From an uncultured Pelagibacteraceae bacterium (GTDB lineage: Bacteria > Pseudomonadota > Alphaproteobacteria > Pelagibacterales > Pelagibacteraceae), in the NCBI GenBank assembly GCA_902593845.1, contig CACJJV010000005.1:1-64000 (forward strand): a stretch of DNA of 64,000 nucleotides, written 5' to 3'. Shown here piece by piece: positions 33,592 to 42,631 of the stretch. Both the position numbers and the translations under genes were made by a program. Numbering within the stretch: the stretch's first letter is position 1; every line of letters starts with the position of its first letter. The notes below the pieces were generated by a model. The model was given only the letters and a program-made list of their open reading frames with translations, was not told the DNA's origin and did not search any database.

Positions 33592-33887
33592 TATAAGTTT
33601 AACTCCAATTTAGCTGCATCTGACATCATATCTTTATTCCAAGGAGGGTCCCAAACCAATTCAAGATTTACATCATCTATTCCCTCTACTTGCATTGCAC
33701 CCTCTTTTACCTCTTTTGGTAAACTTTCTGCAACAGGACAATTCGGTGTAGTTAATGTCATCTTAATTTCAGCCTTACGACCATTTACCTGTATATCATA
33801 AATTAAACCAAGTTCATAAATGTTCACTGGTAATTCAGGATCATAAATTTTTCTGATTTCCTCAATTATTTTGTTTTTTATATCCAT
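33591..33887 (-). CDS. sufT: SufT-like MIP18/DUF59 Fe-S assembly factor
   Basis: A 98-residue DUF59 protein with D-P-E-L-P-V-N-I-Y-E-L-G-L-I-Y and the conserved cysteine in T-T-P-N-C-P-V. Stand-alone DUF59 proteins in suf operons help Fe-S maturation under high demand. It lies between the SufU-like and SufA genes with spacings of 2 and -1 bases, so it is clearly part of the operon. Confidence 0.9.
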   Translation of the reverse strand: MDIKNKIIEEIRKIYDPELPVNIYELGLIYDIQVNGRKAEIKMTLTTPNCPVAESLPKEVKEGAMQVEGIDDVNLELVWDPPWNKDMMSDAAKLELNL

Positions 33888-33889
33888 AA

Positions 33890-34354
33890 TTAATTTTCTG
33901 TAGTTATTTCTTTCCCATCATTTTCCATTGCAGACACCAAAGTGTGCCATGATAAGGTAGCACATTTAACTCTCATTGGATATTGTTTAACACCTGATAA
34001 ACACATCAATTTCGTTTTATCGTCCTCTTTTAAAATATTATTTTTAAGTTCAGGATTTTCTTTAATCATTCCTAAAAAATCCTCAATTATTTCTTTAGCT
34101 TCATTATCACTTTTGCCTTTAATCAAATCAGTCATTATTGAAGCTGATGCCATTGATATTGCACATCCACTTCCTTCAAAAGAAATATCCTCTACTTTTC
34201 TTTGGTCATTTAATTTAAGATAGACATGTACATTATCCCCACATAATGGATTATTGCCTTTTGCATCCTTATTAAAATTTTCTGTTTTACCCAAATTTCG
34301 AGGGTTCTTTCCATGCTCTAAAATTATTTCTTGATATAATTCTTTTAAGTTCAT
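33890..34354 (-). CDS. sufU: SufU/NifU-N-like Fe-S protein
   Basis: The 154 residues show the IscU/SufU fold. Cysteines lie in N-P-L-C-G-D, G-S-G-C-A-I-S-M-A-S-A-S, and K-L-M-C and R-V-K-C-A-T near the end. SufU is a sulfur acceptor that activates SufS. It overlaps sufS by 4 bases, matching a functional pair. This takes the place of SufE, for which no gene is visible here. Confidence 0.9.
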   Translation of the reverse strand: MNLKELYQEIILEHGKNPRNLGKTENFNKDAKGNNPLCGDNVHVYLKLNDQRKVEDISFEGSGCAISMASASIMTDLIKGKSDNEAKEIIEDFLGMIKENPELKNNILKEDDKTKLMCLSGVKQYPMRVKCATLSWHTLVSAMENDGKEITTEN

Positions 34355-35571
34355 TTTAAATCGAAAATTTTTTTACAATTATTAATACCTTCATTTAACT
34401 TATCTAAATCATCTTTAGTGTTATAAACTCCTAAAGATGCTCGTGCGCTTGCGGGTATACCTAGTTTGTCATGAAGTATTTGACAACAATGATGACCCGC
34501 TCTAATAGCAACTCCAGTTTCATCCAGAATGGTTGCAATATCATGTGGATGAACCCCTTCTACAGTAAAAGATAGAACTCCGCCTCTCTCTTTTGGATTT
34601 CCAATTAGCTTCACAGAATTATTTTTTTTTAAAATTTCTTGACCATATTCAATTAATTCTTTTTCATGTTTTATTATATTTTCAATTCCAATACTTTCTA
34701 AAAATTTTATTGATTGATCAAACGCGATAACTTGAGCTGTAGCCATTGTTCCAGCTTCATATTTATTTGGAAGTTCACCATAAGAAATTCTATCTTTTTT
34801 AACTTCATTTATCATTCCTCCACCTCCTTGATATGGTGGAAGTTGCTCTAACCATTTCTTTTTTCCATACAAAACCCCAAGTCCCGTCGGGCCATACATT
34901 TTATGACATGATATTGCATAAAAATCACAATCCAGGTCTTGCATATCTAATTTTAAATGTGGTCCTCCCTGGCATCCATCTACTACAACAATTATGCCCT
35001 TTGAATGTGCTAATTGGGTTATCTCTTTGATTGGTAAAACTGCACCAGTAACATTGGATAAATGAGTTATTGCTATTACTTTAGTTTTATCTGTAATTTC
35101 TTTTTCTATATTTTCAATCGGAATATCTCCATCTTCATTTATCTCTACAAACTTTATTTTTATATTTTTGGATTTTCTTAAAAAATGCCATGGAACATAA
35201 TTTGAGTGATGTTCTAGCTCTGTAATCAAAATTTCGTCATTTGGCTCCAAGATCGCTTGACCTAAAGTATTAGCAACCAAATTTAAAGCTTCTGTAGCAC
35301 CTTTGGTAAATACAATTTCATTTTTATCTTTCGCATTTATATATTTTTGGACAGAAGTTCTTGTATTTTCATACAAATTAGTAGCTGCAACAGCTAAATA
35401 ATGTATGCTTCTTCCTACATTTGAAAATTGTTTAGAATAAAAATCATTTATTCTATCTAGAACTACCTTAGGTTTTTGAGATGAATTAGCGCTATCTAGG
35501 TAAACTAAATCGTTATTCTGAATTTTTTCATCAAAAATCGGAAACTCTTTTCTAATGTTATTTATATTCAT
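34351..35571 (-). CDS. sufS: Cysteine desulfurase SufS
   Basis: The 406-residue PLP enzyme takes sulfur from cysteine for cluster assembly. The cofactor lysine is in S-C-H-K-M-Y-G-P-T-G-L-G and the active-site cysteine is in R-A-G-H-H-C-C-Q. It has the class V aminotransferase fold and the group II loop, so it is SufS rather than IscS. It is coupled by 4-base overlaps to sufD upstream and sufU downstream. Confidence 0.95.
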   Translation of the reverse strand: MNINNIRKEFPIFDEKIQNNDLVYLDSANSSQKPKVVLDRINDFYSKQFSNVGRSIHYLAVAATNLYENTRTSVQKYINAKDKNEIVFTKGATEALNLVANTLGQAILEPNDEILITELEHHSNYVPWHFLRKSKNIKIKFVEINEDGDIPIENIEKEITDKTKVIAITHLSNVTGAVLPIKEITQLAHSKGIIVVVDGCQGGPHLKLDMQDLDCDFYAISCHKMYGPTGLGVLYGKKKWLEQLPPYQGGGGMINEVKKDRISYGELPNKYEAGTMATAQVIAFDQSIKFLESIGIENIIKHEKELIEYGQEILKKNNSVKLIGNPKERGGVLSFTVEGVHPHDIATILDETGVAIRAGHHCCQILHDKLGIPASARASLGVYNTKDDLDKLNEGINNCKKIFDLK

Positions 35572-36815
35572 TGTTTTAATCCAATAATATTTGTAATTAA
35601 GTTTTTTATTTCTACGTCAGTAATCTTTTCAACAACATCCATTAAAAACCCATTAATCAAAAGTTCTTTTGACTGTTGATAATTCAAACCACGAGACATT
35701 AAGTAAAAAATTGAATTTTCATCTAAGCTACCAGATGCTGATCCGTGAGAACATTTTACATCATCAGCATAAATTTCTAATTCTGGTTTTGCATTAAACT
35801 CTGATGTCTCATCGAGTAGTATTGCTTTACTCAATTGATATCCATCGGTTTTTTGAGCTTTTGAATTTACAAATATTCTTCCTTGATATGCAGATTTTGA
35901 ATTTTTTCCAAGAACACTTTTAATAAGCTGATAACTTTTTGTGTTTTCCACTAAATGATTTATTGTAGTTCTAATTTCGTGTTGTTGATTTTCCTTTAAG
36001 GAAAAAATACCATTAATAAATGCTGATGAATACTCGCCATTTAAATTACAATTAATCTCATTTTTAAAATAATCTGAACCAGCAGATAATATGAATGTTT
36101 CTGAGACACTGTTATTGTCCTGTTCAATATTGTTAAAAGAGTATTTTAAATTATTATTAATAAATTTATCAATTTTATAGTTTTTAAGGATTGAATTTTT
36201 TTTTAAATTGAAGTTGTAAAAAATATTAATAAAGTTTTTCGTTGTGTTATTAGCAAAATAATCAATAAGCTTTAAACAACTATTTTCTCCTAACTCAAAA
36301 TCTAATCTCAAATTGATATTAGTTGACTTTATTTTATCATTTGTTGAATGATAAATTATCAAAGGTTTTTTTAGAGAATAGTCTTTTTTAATCAAAATTT
36401 TAAAAACTTTATCAGTAAATGCACTATTCAAATCAATTAATGAATTTTCATAATCAAATGATATTTCTTTTTTAGTTTCATCAATTATTTCAATTTTATT
36501 TTGGTCTTCGAAGTTAAAATCAATTTTTTCGATCCTTCCATTTATAAAAATAATTTTATTATGCTCCAAACCATCAACAAAAATTGACGGATCGATTTTA
36601 TTAGATTGTGAATAATCATTGAAATAACTTAAATCACTAATATTCTTTTTAATGATCTGGCTAATATCTAAAAATTTCCAATCTTCTTGCTTTCTATTTG
36701 GAAAACCCTTTTTTATAAAATTATTTAAAAAATTTTTTTTAAAATTGATTTCTTCATTAGAAAATTTTGAAGTTTTTACTAATTTATCAAAGTCTGATTG
36801 TAATTGCTCGTTCAT
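35568..36815 (-). CDS. sufD: Fe-S scaffold component SufD
   Basis: The 415 residues are a divergent SufD with the C-terminal right-handed helix shared with SufB, including D-D-V-K-C-S-H-G-S-A-S-G, which holds the conserved Cys and His. The N-terminal half is strongly enriched in Asn, Lys and Ile and poorly conserved. SufD joins SufB and SufC in the SufBC2D scaffold. It sits between sufC and sufS in the standard order. Confidence 0.93.
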   Translation of the reverse strand: MNEQLQSDFDKLVKTSKFSNEEINFKKNFLNNFIKKGFPNRKQEDWKFLDISQIIKKNISDLSYFNDYSQSNKIDPSIFVDGLEHNKIIFINGRIEKIDFNFEDQNKIEIIDETKKEISFDYENSLIDLNSAFTDKVFKILIKKDYSLKKPLIIYHSTNDKIKSTNINLRLDFELGENSCLKLIDYFANNTTKNFINIFYNFNLKKNSILKNYKIDKFINNNLKYSFNNIEQDNNSVSETFILSAGSDYFKNEINCNLNGEYSSAFINGIFSLKENQQHEIRTTINHLVENTKSYQLIKSVLGKNSKSAYQGRIFVNSKAQKTDGYQLSKAILLDETSEFNAKPELEIYADDVKCSHGSASGSLDENSIFYLMSRGLNYQQSKELLINGFLMDVVEKITDVEIKNLITNIIGLKQ

Positions 36816-37550
36816 TTAATTAAAACTTTCGTATCCTTTTTTTTCTAATTCGATTGCTAATTCTGGACCACCAGATCTTATTATCTTTCCGTTCATTAAA
36901 ACGTGAACAAAATTAGGTTTGATGTAATCTAATAATCTTTGATAATGTGTTATTATTAAAAAAGAATTATCCTTATTTCTTAAAGTATTAACTCCATCTG
37001 CTACTATTTTAAGCGCATCTATGTCTAGGCCTGAGTCTGTCTCATCTAAAATAGATAATTTTGGGGCTAACATAGACATTTGCAGAATTTCATTTTTCTT
37101 TTTTTCTCCACCTGAAAATCCAACATTTAATTGTCTATTTAGTTTTTCCTCGTCAAATTTTAATTCTTTAGCTTTCTCTTTAACGAGTTTTAAAAATTCA
37201 ATTGCATCTAATTCTTTTTCGCCTCTTGCTTTTCTAATTGCATTTAAAGATGTTTTTAAAAAAATATTTGTATTAACACCTGGAATTTCTAATGGGTATT
37301 GGAAAGCCAAAAATATTCCTTTGTGCGCTCTTTCTTCGGTTTCAAGATCAAATAAATTTTTATTTTCAAATAGGATATCACCTGATATCTCATACCCTTT
37401 TTTTCCTGACAGAATGTTAGATAATGTACTTTTTCCTGATCCGTTTGGACCCATAATTGCGTGAACTTCGCCAGGATTTATATTCAACGAAAAACCCTTT
37501 AAAATTGATTTTTTTTCAACATTTGCGTTTAAATTACTTATTTTAAGCAT
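36816..37550 (-). CDS. sufC: Fe-S scaffold ATPase SufC
   Basis: An ABC-type ATPase of 244 residues without membrane partner. Walker A is G-P-N-G-S-G-K-S-T, the signature is F-S-G-G-E-K-K-K-N-E, and Walker B is L-S-I-L-D-E-T-D-S-G-L-D. The L-D-E-T-D-S-G-L-D version is specific to SufC. It energises cluster building on SufB/SufD. It touches both neighbours with overlap or zero gap. Confidence 0.96.
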   Translation of the reverse strand: MLKISNLNANVEKKSILKGFSLNINPGEVHAIMGPNGSGKSTLSNILSGKKGYEISGDILFENKNLFDLETEERAHKGIFLAFQYPLEIPGVNTNIFLKTSLNAIRKARGEKELDAIEFLKLVKEKAKELKFDEEKLNRQLNVGFSGGEKKKNEILQMSMLAPKLSILDETDSGLDIDALKIVADGVNTLRNKDNSFLIITHYQRLLDYIKPNFVHVLMNGKIIRSGGPELAIELEKKGYESFN

Positions 37551-38992
37551 TAACCAACACTCCCCTCTAAGCTAATACCTACAAGTTTCTGGGCCTCAAC
37601 TGCAAACTCCATTGGTAATTGTTGTAATACTTCCTTACAAAAGCCATTAACAATTAATCCCACAGCCTCCTCAGGATTAAGTCCTCTTTGTTGACAATAA
37701 TGTAATTGTTCTTCACTTATTTTTGATGTCGTAGCTTCATGTGCAATATTTGAGTCAAAATTTTTATTTTTTATATACGGGACTGTATGTGCACCACATT
37801 TATTTCCCATTAATAATGAGTCACATTGTGTATAGTTACTAGAGTTTTTAGCTTTTGAATTAATATCTACTAAACCTCTATAAGTCATATCAGAAAATCC
37901 AGCACTTATACCTTTTGAAATAATTTTACTTTTAGTATTTTTTCCTAAATGAATCATCTTTGTTCCAGTGTCTGCTTTTTGATGATTGTTGGTAATTGCT
38001 ATTGAATAAAATTCACCAATTGAATTATCACCTTTTAATATACAGCTTGGATATTTCCAAGTTATAGCAGAACCTGTTTCAACTTGCGTCCAAGAAATCT
38101 TGGAATTTTTTCCCTTACATAATCCTCTTTTAGTCACAAAATTATAAATTCCACCTTTGCCATTTTCATCCCCTGGATACCAATTTTGTACGGTTGAATA
38201 TTTTATTTCTGCATCGTCTAAAGCAATCAATTCAACATTTGCTGCGTGTAATTGATTTTCATCTCTCATGGGAGCGGTGCATCCCTCAAGGTAACTCACG
38301 TAACTTCCTTTATCAGCAATAATTAACGTTCTTTCGAACTGTCCTGTCTCTGATGCATTAATTCTGAAATAAGTTGATAGTTCCATAGGACACTTAACAC
38401 CCTTGGGAATATAGACGAATGATCCATCTGTAAAAACAGCAGAGTTCAGTGTGGCAAAGAAATGATCAGTTACTGGTATAACTGTACCTAAATATTTTTT
38501 TACAAGATCAGGGTGTTTCTGAATTGCCTCTGACATTGAACAAAAAATTATTCCATGTTTAGTCAGCTCACCTTTAAAAGTAGTAGCAACTGAAACAGAG
38601 TCGAATACGGCATCTACAGCAATTCCGTTTAATCTTGCTTGCTCTTGTAATGGAATTCCAAGTTTTTTATATGTCTCTAAAAGTTTAGGATCAAGCTCAT
38701 CTAAACTTTTTGGCTTATCCTTCATACTTTTTGGTGCTGAATAGTAATATAAATCTTGATAATCAATTTTTGGATATTTTGGTTTTTGCCAGTCAGGTTC
38801 TTTTAAAAGTTTTAATCGCTCATAAGCCTTTAATCTAAAATCTAACATCCATTTTGGTTCTTTTTTAATATTAGAAATAAACTTGATTACATCCTCATTT
38901 AAGCCTTTTGGGGCTTTAATATTTTCAATATCAGTTGTAAAACCGTATTTATAATCTTTTAATTTTTCTATATCTTTTTCTCTAGTATCCAT
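37550..38992 (-). CDS. sufB: Fe-S scaffold SufB
   Basis: The 480 residues are full-length SufB, the cluster-binding subunit of the SufBCD complex. It includes [15 protein letters not shown] and Y-L-E-G-C-T-A-P, with the conserved cysteine, and the late C-G-A-H-T-V-P segment. It follows iscR by 2 bases and is the first structural gene of the operon. Confidence 0.96.
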   Translation of the reverse strand: MDTREKDIEKLKDYKYGFTTDIENIKAPKGLNEDVIKFISNIKKEPKWMLDFRLKAYERLKLLKEPDWQKPKYPKIDYQDLYYYSAPKSMKDKPKSLDELDPKLLETYKKLGIPLQEQARLNGIAVDAVFDSVSVATTFKGELTKHGIIFCSMSEAIQKHPDLVKKYLGTVIPVTDHFFATLNSAVFTDGSFVYIPKGVKCPMELSTYFRINASETGQFERTLIIADKGSYVSYLEGCTAPMRDENQLHAANVELIALDDAEIKYSTVQNWYPGDENGKGGIYNFVTKRGLCKGKNSKISWTQVETGSAITWKYPSCILKGDNSIGEFYSIAITNNHQKADTGTKMIHLGKNTKSKIISKGISAGFSDMTYRGLVDINSKAKNSSNYTQCDSLLMGNKCGAHTVPYIKNKNFDSNIAHEATTSKISEEQLHYCQQRGLNPEEAVGLIVNGFCKEVLQQLPMEFAVEAQKLVGISLEGSVG

Positions 38993-38994
38993 TT

Positions 38995-39420
38995 TTAAAT
39001 TCTTCTCTCGATGTTATCTTGAATAAGATCTTCTAAACTCTTTTTTTCAAAAAAATCATTAATATGATTTTCAAGTTCATCCCATAAATTATGAGTTAAA
39101 CATTTTGTAGATTTACCGTTACAGCCCTTTTTAGACTCTTTTTTACATTGAACAGTTTTAACTTTTTCATCAACAGCATCAAAAATATTTGTAAGTTTGA
39201 TCTCTTTAGCTTTTTTATTTAAAACGTAGCCACCTTGATTTCCTCTTACACTTTGAACAATCTCTTTTTTTCTAAGTTTAGAAAAAATTTGCTCTAAGTA
39301 ATCAAGCGAAATACCTTGTCTAAGCGAGATGTCTCTTAGAGATACTGGGTTAATATTGTTAAACCTTGCCAGATCCACTAAAGCCATTACCGCATATCTG
39401 CCTTTAGATGTTAATTTCAT
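38995..39420 (-). CDS. iscR: Rrf2-family regulator IscR
   Basis: The 141 residues have an N-terminal winged helix ([13 protein letters not shown]), a dimer helix and the three cluster-binding cysteines Cys92, Cys100 and Cys107 followed by His110. The spacing is wider than in E. coli IscR (92/98/104) but of the same type. It likely binds a [2Fe-2S] cluster and represses this operon when clusters are plentiful. The operator just upstream of its own start (39449-39473) supports autoregulation. Confidence 0.94.
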   Translation of the reverse strand: MKLTSKGRYAVMALVDLARFNNINPVSLRDISLRQGISLDYLEQIFSKLRKKEIVQSVRGNQGGYVLNKKAKEIKLTNIFDAVDEKVKTVQCKKESKKGCNGKSTKCLTHNLWDELENHINDFFEKKSLEDLIQDNIERRI

Positions 39421-39441
39421 AAAACCTTTATTTTACTGGGG

Positions 39442-39473
39442 TATATATAAACCTGACTAAAATAGTCAAGTAT
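39442..39473 (-). promoter_or_regulatory. IscR type 1 operator overlapping the suf promoter
   Basis: Bases 39449-39473 match the 25-base IscR type 1 consensus at 24 of 25 positions, including the GACT...AGTC half-sites at 39455-39458 and 39464-39467. On the minus strand TTGACT (39469-39464) and TATATA (39447-39442) are spaced by 16 bases and form a good sigma-70 promoter. The operator covers the -35 box and spacer, a layout for repression. The start codon of iscR lies 21 bases after the -10 box. Confidence 0.9.
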
Positions 39474-39555
39474 CTAACAGAAAAAAATACTAACATTTTG
39501 TCACGTACATGTGTTAAACGTAATTTTTTTTTGAGAATAATTATCAATATCAATT

Positions 39556-40212
39556 ATGGATAATAAAATTTTAGAAATATTCATACCTGGTCCTGCCGGG
39601 AGACTCGAAGCAAAATATTTTAAAAGTAAAAAAAGTACTTCACCTATCGCTTTGGTATTACAACCTCATCCTCAATATGGAGGAACAATGAATAATAAAG
39701 TTGTTGTAGAAACTTTTCATGCTTTTATGGAAAATGACTTTTCTGTATGTCGAGTAAACTTTAGAGGTGTTGGTAAAAGTGACGGAGAATTTGACAATGG
39801 ACAAGGAGAATTAGCAGATGCTGCAGCTGCACTAGATTGGTTAGAAAGAGAAAATTTTGATAATTCACAATGTTGGGTTTCAGGATTTTCTTTCGGTTCT
39901 CTTATCGCGATGCAGTTGTTAATGCGTAGACCTGAGATAAATAGATTTATTGCGATTTCACCACAACCAAATGTTTATGATTTTTCTTTTTTATCACCTT
40001 GTCCATCATCTGGCTTAATGGTTTATGGAAAAAAAGATGAATTAGTCCCTTTTGAATTTATTAAAGATTTAGATAATAAACTTAGCGCACAAAAAGGAAT
40101 AAAAGTAGAATTCCAAACTGTATCTGAAGCAAATCATTTTTTTACAAAAAATGAAACTCAATTAAATAAATGTTTGAATAATTATATTAAAAAAGAAACT
40201 TCTATTTATTAA
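39556..40212 (+). CDS. Alpha/beta hydrolase
   Basis: The 218 residues show the alpha/beta hydrolase core. L-Q-P-H-P-Q-Y-G-G-T-M forms the oxyanion region, the nucleophile is in G-F-S-F-G-S, and the acid is in G-K-K-D-E-L-V-P. The catalytic His is in E-A-N-H-F-F. It resembles the small alphaproteobacterial esterase group with the strand V-C-R-V-N-F-R-G-V-G-K-S-D-G. Substrate unknown. It is transcribed away from iscR across a 135-base region. Its stop interlocks with anmK. Confidence 0.85.
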   Translation: MDNKILEIFIPGPAGRLEAKYFKSKKSTSPIALVLQPHPQYGGTMNNKVVVETFHAFMENDFSVCRVNFRGVGKSDGEFDNGQGELADAAAALDWLERENFDNSQCWVSGFSFGSLIAMQLLMRRPEINRFIAISPQPNVYDFSFLSPCPSSGLMVYGKKDELVPFEFIKDLDNKLSAQKGIKVEFQTVSEANHFFTKNETQLNKCLNNYIKKETSIY

Positions 40213-41354
40213 AAATTTTGTAAAATATCACCACCTGAAATAGCCTTTTTACATCTTGTTGTGCTTGGAAACGAGATTGGTAATTTTAAATATGATCTGA
40301 TAGCTAGATATGCAAAAGCTTGTGACTCGATAAAATTCCCATGAAAATTATAATCATCTATATCTTTTATAATTATATTTTTGTTTACCAAGTAATTTTC
40401 AATCGATTGCATCAAAGATTTATTTTTTCTTCCACCTCCACAAATTATATATTGGTGAGGATTAATATTATTTTGTTTATTAATTTTCCTCAAACCATCA
40501 GCAATTAAATATGCAGTAAATTTGGTTAAAGTTGCACACCCGTCCTCAAATGACAAACCTTTTACAAATGATGTATCAAAATCTTTTACATCCAATGATG
40601 TTTCGTAAGACTTAAACTCAAAGTTATCTATTGCTTGATTTAAAATTAGATCGTCAACTTTTCCAATATTTGCATAATTTCCATCTTTATCAAATTTTAG
40701 ATCTTTATTATTTCTTACCCAGTCATCTATTAAACAGTTTCCTGGCCCTACATCATAAGCAAAAAAGTTTATAGAGTTATTGAGATCCTCCTTGATTTGA
40801 GTAATATTTGTAATACCTCCAATATTAATTATGTTAATTGGCAATTTTACATTAAAATTTTTTTGGATAATTCTTGAAATCAAACTATGAAATATTGGTG
40901 TAAGTGGAGCACCCTGGCCTCCGTGATTCAAATCATTTTGCCTAAAATTATTGATAACAATTTTTTTAAATAAACTTGATAAAAGTTTTCCATCTCCTAA
41001 TTGCTTTGAAATTTGAATTTTTGGGTCATGAAATACTGTTTGACCGTGGAAACCTATTAAATCAATATCTTCATTAATATCCCCAATTACCTGATTTATT
41101 AAATGACTGTTGAATAATGTAAATTTTTTTTCTACATCATTAATCTCTATAGAATGAGTTTTTAAATCTTGAAAATTGCTTATTTTATCTCTTAAACTAA
41201 TTAATTGCTTGTAAAGCCTATGATCAAACTCTTTATAAGTATCATAAATAGAGGAAAATTGATCATTACCATCAGATTTTATAACAGATAAATCCACTCC
41301 ATCCATTGATGTACCGCTCATCAAACCTATTGAGGTAAATATCTTTTTTTTCAT
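40209..41354 (-). CDS. anmK: Anhydro-N-acetylmuramic acid kinase
   Basis: The 381-residue sugar kinase recycles cell-wall fragments by opening and phosphorylating anhydro-MurNAc. It carries I-G-L-M-S-G-T-S-M-D-G-V-D at the N-terminus, G-F-H-G-Q-T-V-F-H and C-G-G-G-R-K-N near the C-terminus, all typical. The length is as expected. It is divergent from tyrS, which is its common neighbour in alphaproteobacteria. Confidence 0.93.
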   Translation of the reverse strand: MKKKIFTSIGLMSGTSMDGVDLSVIKSDGNDQFSSIYDTYKEFDHRLYKQLISLRDKISNFQDLKTHSIEINDVEKKFTLFNSHLINQVIGDINEDIDLIGFHGQTVFHDPKIQISKQLGDGKLLSSLFKKIVINNFRQNDLNHGGQGAPLTPIFHSLISRIIQKNFNVKLPINIINIGGITNITQIKEDLNNSINFFAYDVGPGNCLIDDWVRNNKDLKFDKDGNYANIGKVDDLILNQAIDNFEFKSYETSLDVKDFDTSFVKGLSFEDGCATLTKFTAYLIADGLRKINKQNNINPHQYIICGGGRKNKSLMQSIENYLVNKNIIIKDIDDYNFHGNFIESQAFAYLAIRSYLKLPISFPSTTRCKKAISGGDILQNF

Positions 41355-41401
41355 TATTATTTTTTTTTAACAAAATTTGTATATTGTAGAATTATACGCT
41401 T

Positions 41402-42631
41402 ATGAATAAATTTTTAAAAGAATTTAAAGACAGAGGATACTTTTATCAATGTACTGATGAGAATGAATTATCTTGTTTATTAGAGAAAAAAAAGATTAAA
41501 GCTTACATTGGTTTTGATTGTACAGCTGAAAGTTTACATGTTGGTAGTCTCCTACAAATTATGTGTTTACGAATGCTCCAAAAACATGGACACCAACCAA
41601 TTGTATTGTTAGGTGGAGGAACCACAAGAATTGGAGACCCATCTGGTAAAGATAAAACACGAAAAATTTTAAGTGAAGATGAAATTGAAAAAAATTCTAA
41701 AAATATTGAAAGAATTTTAAAAAAATTTTTAGATACAAATGATAAAAATGTAAAACCAATATTTGTTAATAACTATAAGTGGCTCAAAGATTTAAATTAT
41801 ATTTCTTTTTTGAGAGATATTGGAAAACATTTTACAATAAATAAAATGTTAACATTTGAAAGTGTAAAAACAAGGTTGGATAGAGAACAATCTCTGAGTT
41901 ACATGGAATTTAATTATATGATTTTACAAGCTTACGATTTTTTAGAACTTAATAAAAAAGAAAATTGTGCATTGCAAATCGGTGGATCTGATCAATGGGG
42001 TAATATAGTTAATGGTGTAGATTTAATTAAAAGACATTCTAATCAACAAACATATGGTTTAACTACTCCTTTAATCACGTTAGCGACAGGTACTAAAATG
42101 GGAAAAACTGAAAATGGAGCGATATGGTTGGATGAAAAATTTTTGTCACCATACGATTATTGGCAATTTTGGAGAAATATAGATGATAGAGATGTGTCTA
42201 AATTCATGAAATTTTTCACAGATTTAAGTATTGATGAAATAGAGATAATTAAAGAAAAAAATATTAATGAACAAAAAATTGTTTTAGCAAATCAAACCAC
42301 TTCTATGCTTCATGGTGAACAAGAAGCGAAAAAAAGTGAAGAAACTGCAAAAAAAACTTTTTCAGAAAATTCAATAGGTTCTGCATTACCTTCTGTTTCA
42401 ATTAAAAAAGATCAATTGAATGACAAGTTAAGTATTGTTGATTTAATAATTCTTTCCAAGTTAGAAAAATCTAAAAGTGAGATAAGAAGATTGATTAAAG
42501 GTAGTGGTGTTAGAATTAATAATCAAATTATCAATGATGAGAAACTAATTATAAGTGAAAAATTATTTGAAGATAATACAATTAAACTCTCCTTGGGTAA
42601 GAAAAGACATATCAAAGTTGAAATAAACTAA
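41402..42631 (+). CDS. tyrS: Tyrosyl-tRNA synthetase
   Basis: The class I enzyme of 409 residues has the HIGH-type motif H-V-G-S at about residue 49 and the KMSKS-type loop as K-M-G-K-T-E. The tyrosine pocket shows Y-I-G-F-D-C-T-A and the Q-I-G-G-S-D-Q-W-G-N segment. The last 65 residues are an S4 RNA-binding domain with S-K-S-E-I-R-R-L-I-K-G-S-G-V. The enzyme is complete and unremarkable. Confidence 0.96.
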   Translation: MNKFLKEFKDRGYFYQCTDENELSCLLEKKKIKAYIGFDCTAESLHVGSLLQIMCLRMLQKHGHQPIVLLGGGTTRIGDPSGKDKTRKILSEDEIEKNSKNIERILKKFLDTNDKNVKPIFVNNYKWLKDLNYISFLRDIGKHFTINKMLTFESVKTRLDREQSLSYMEFNYMILQAYDFLELNKKENCALQIGGSDQWGNIVNGVDLIKRHSNQQTYGLTTPLITLATGTKMGKTENGAIWLDEKFLSPYDYWQFWRNIDDRDVSKFMKFFTDLSIDEIEIIKEKNINEQKIVLANQTTSMLHGEQEAKKSEETAKKTFSENSIGSALPSVSIKKDQLNDKLSIVDLIILSKLEKSKSEIRRLIKGSGVRINNQIINDEKLIISEKLFEDNTIKLSLGKKRHIKVEIN

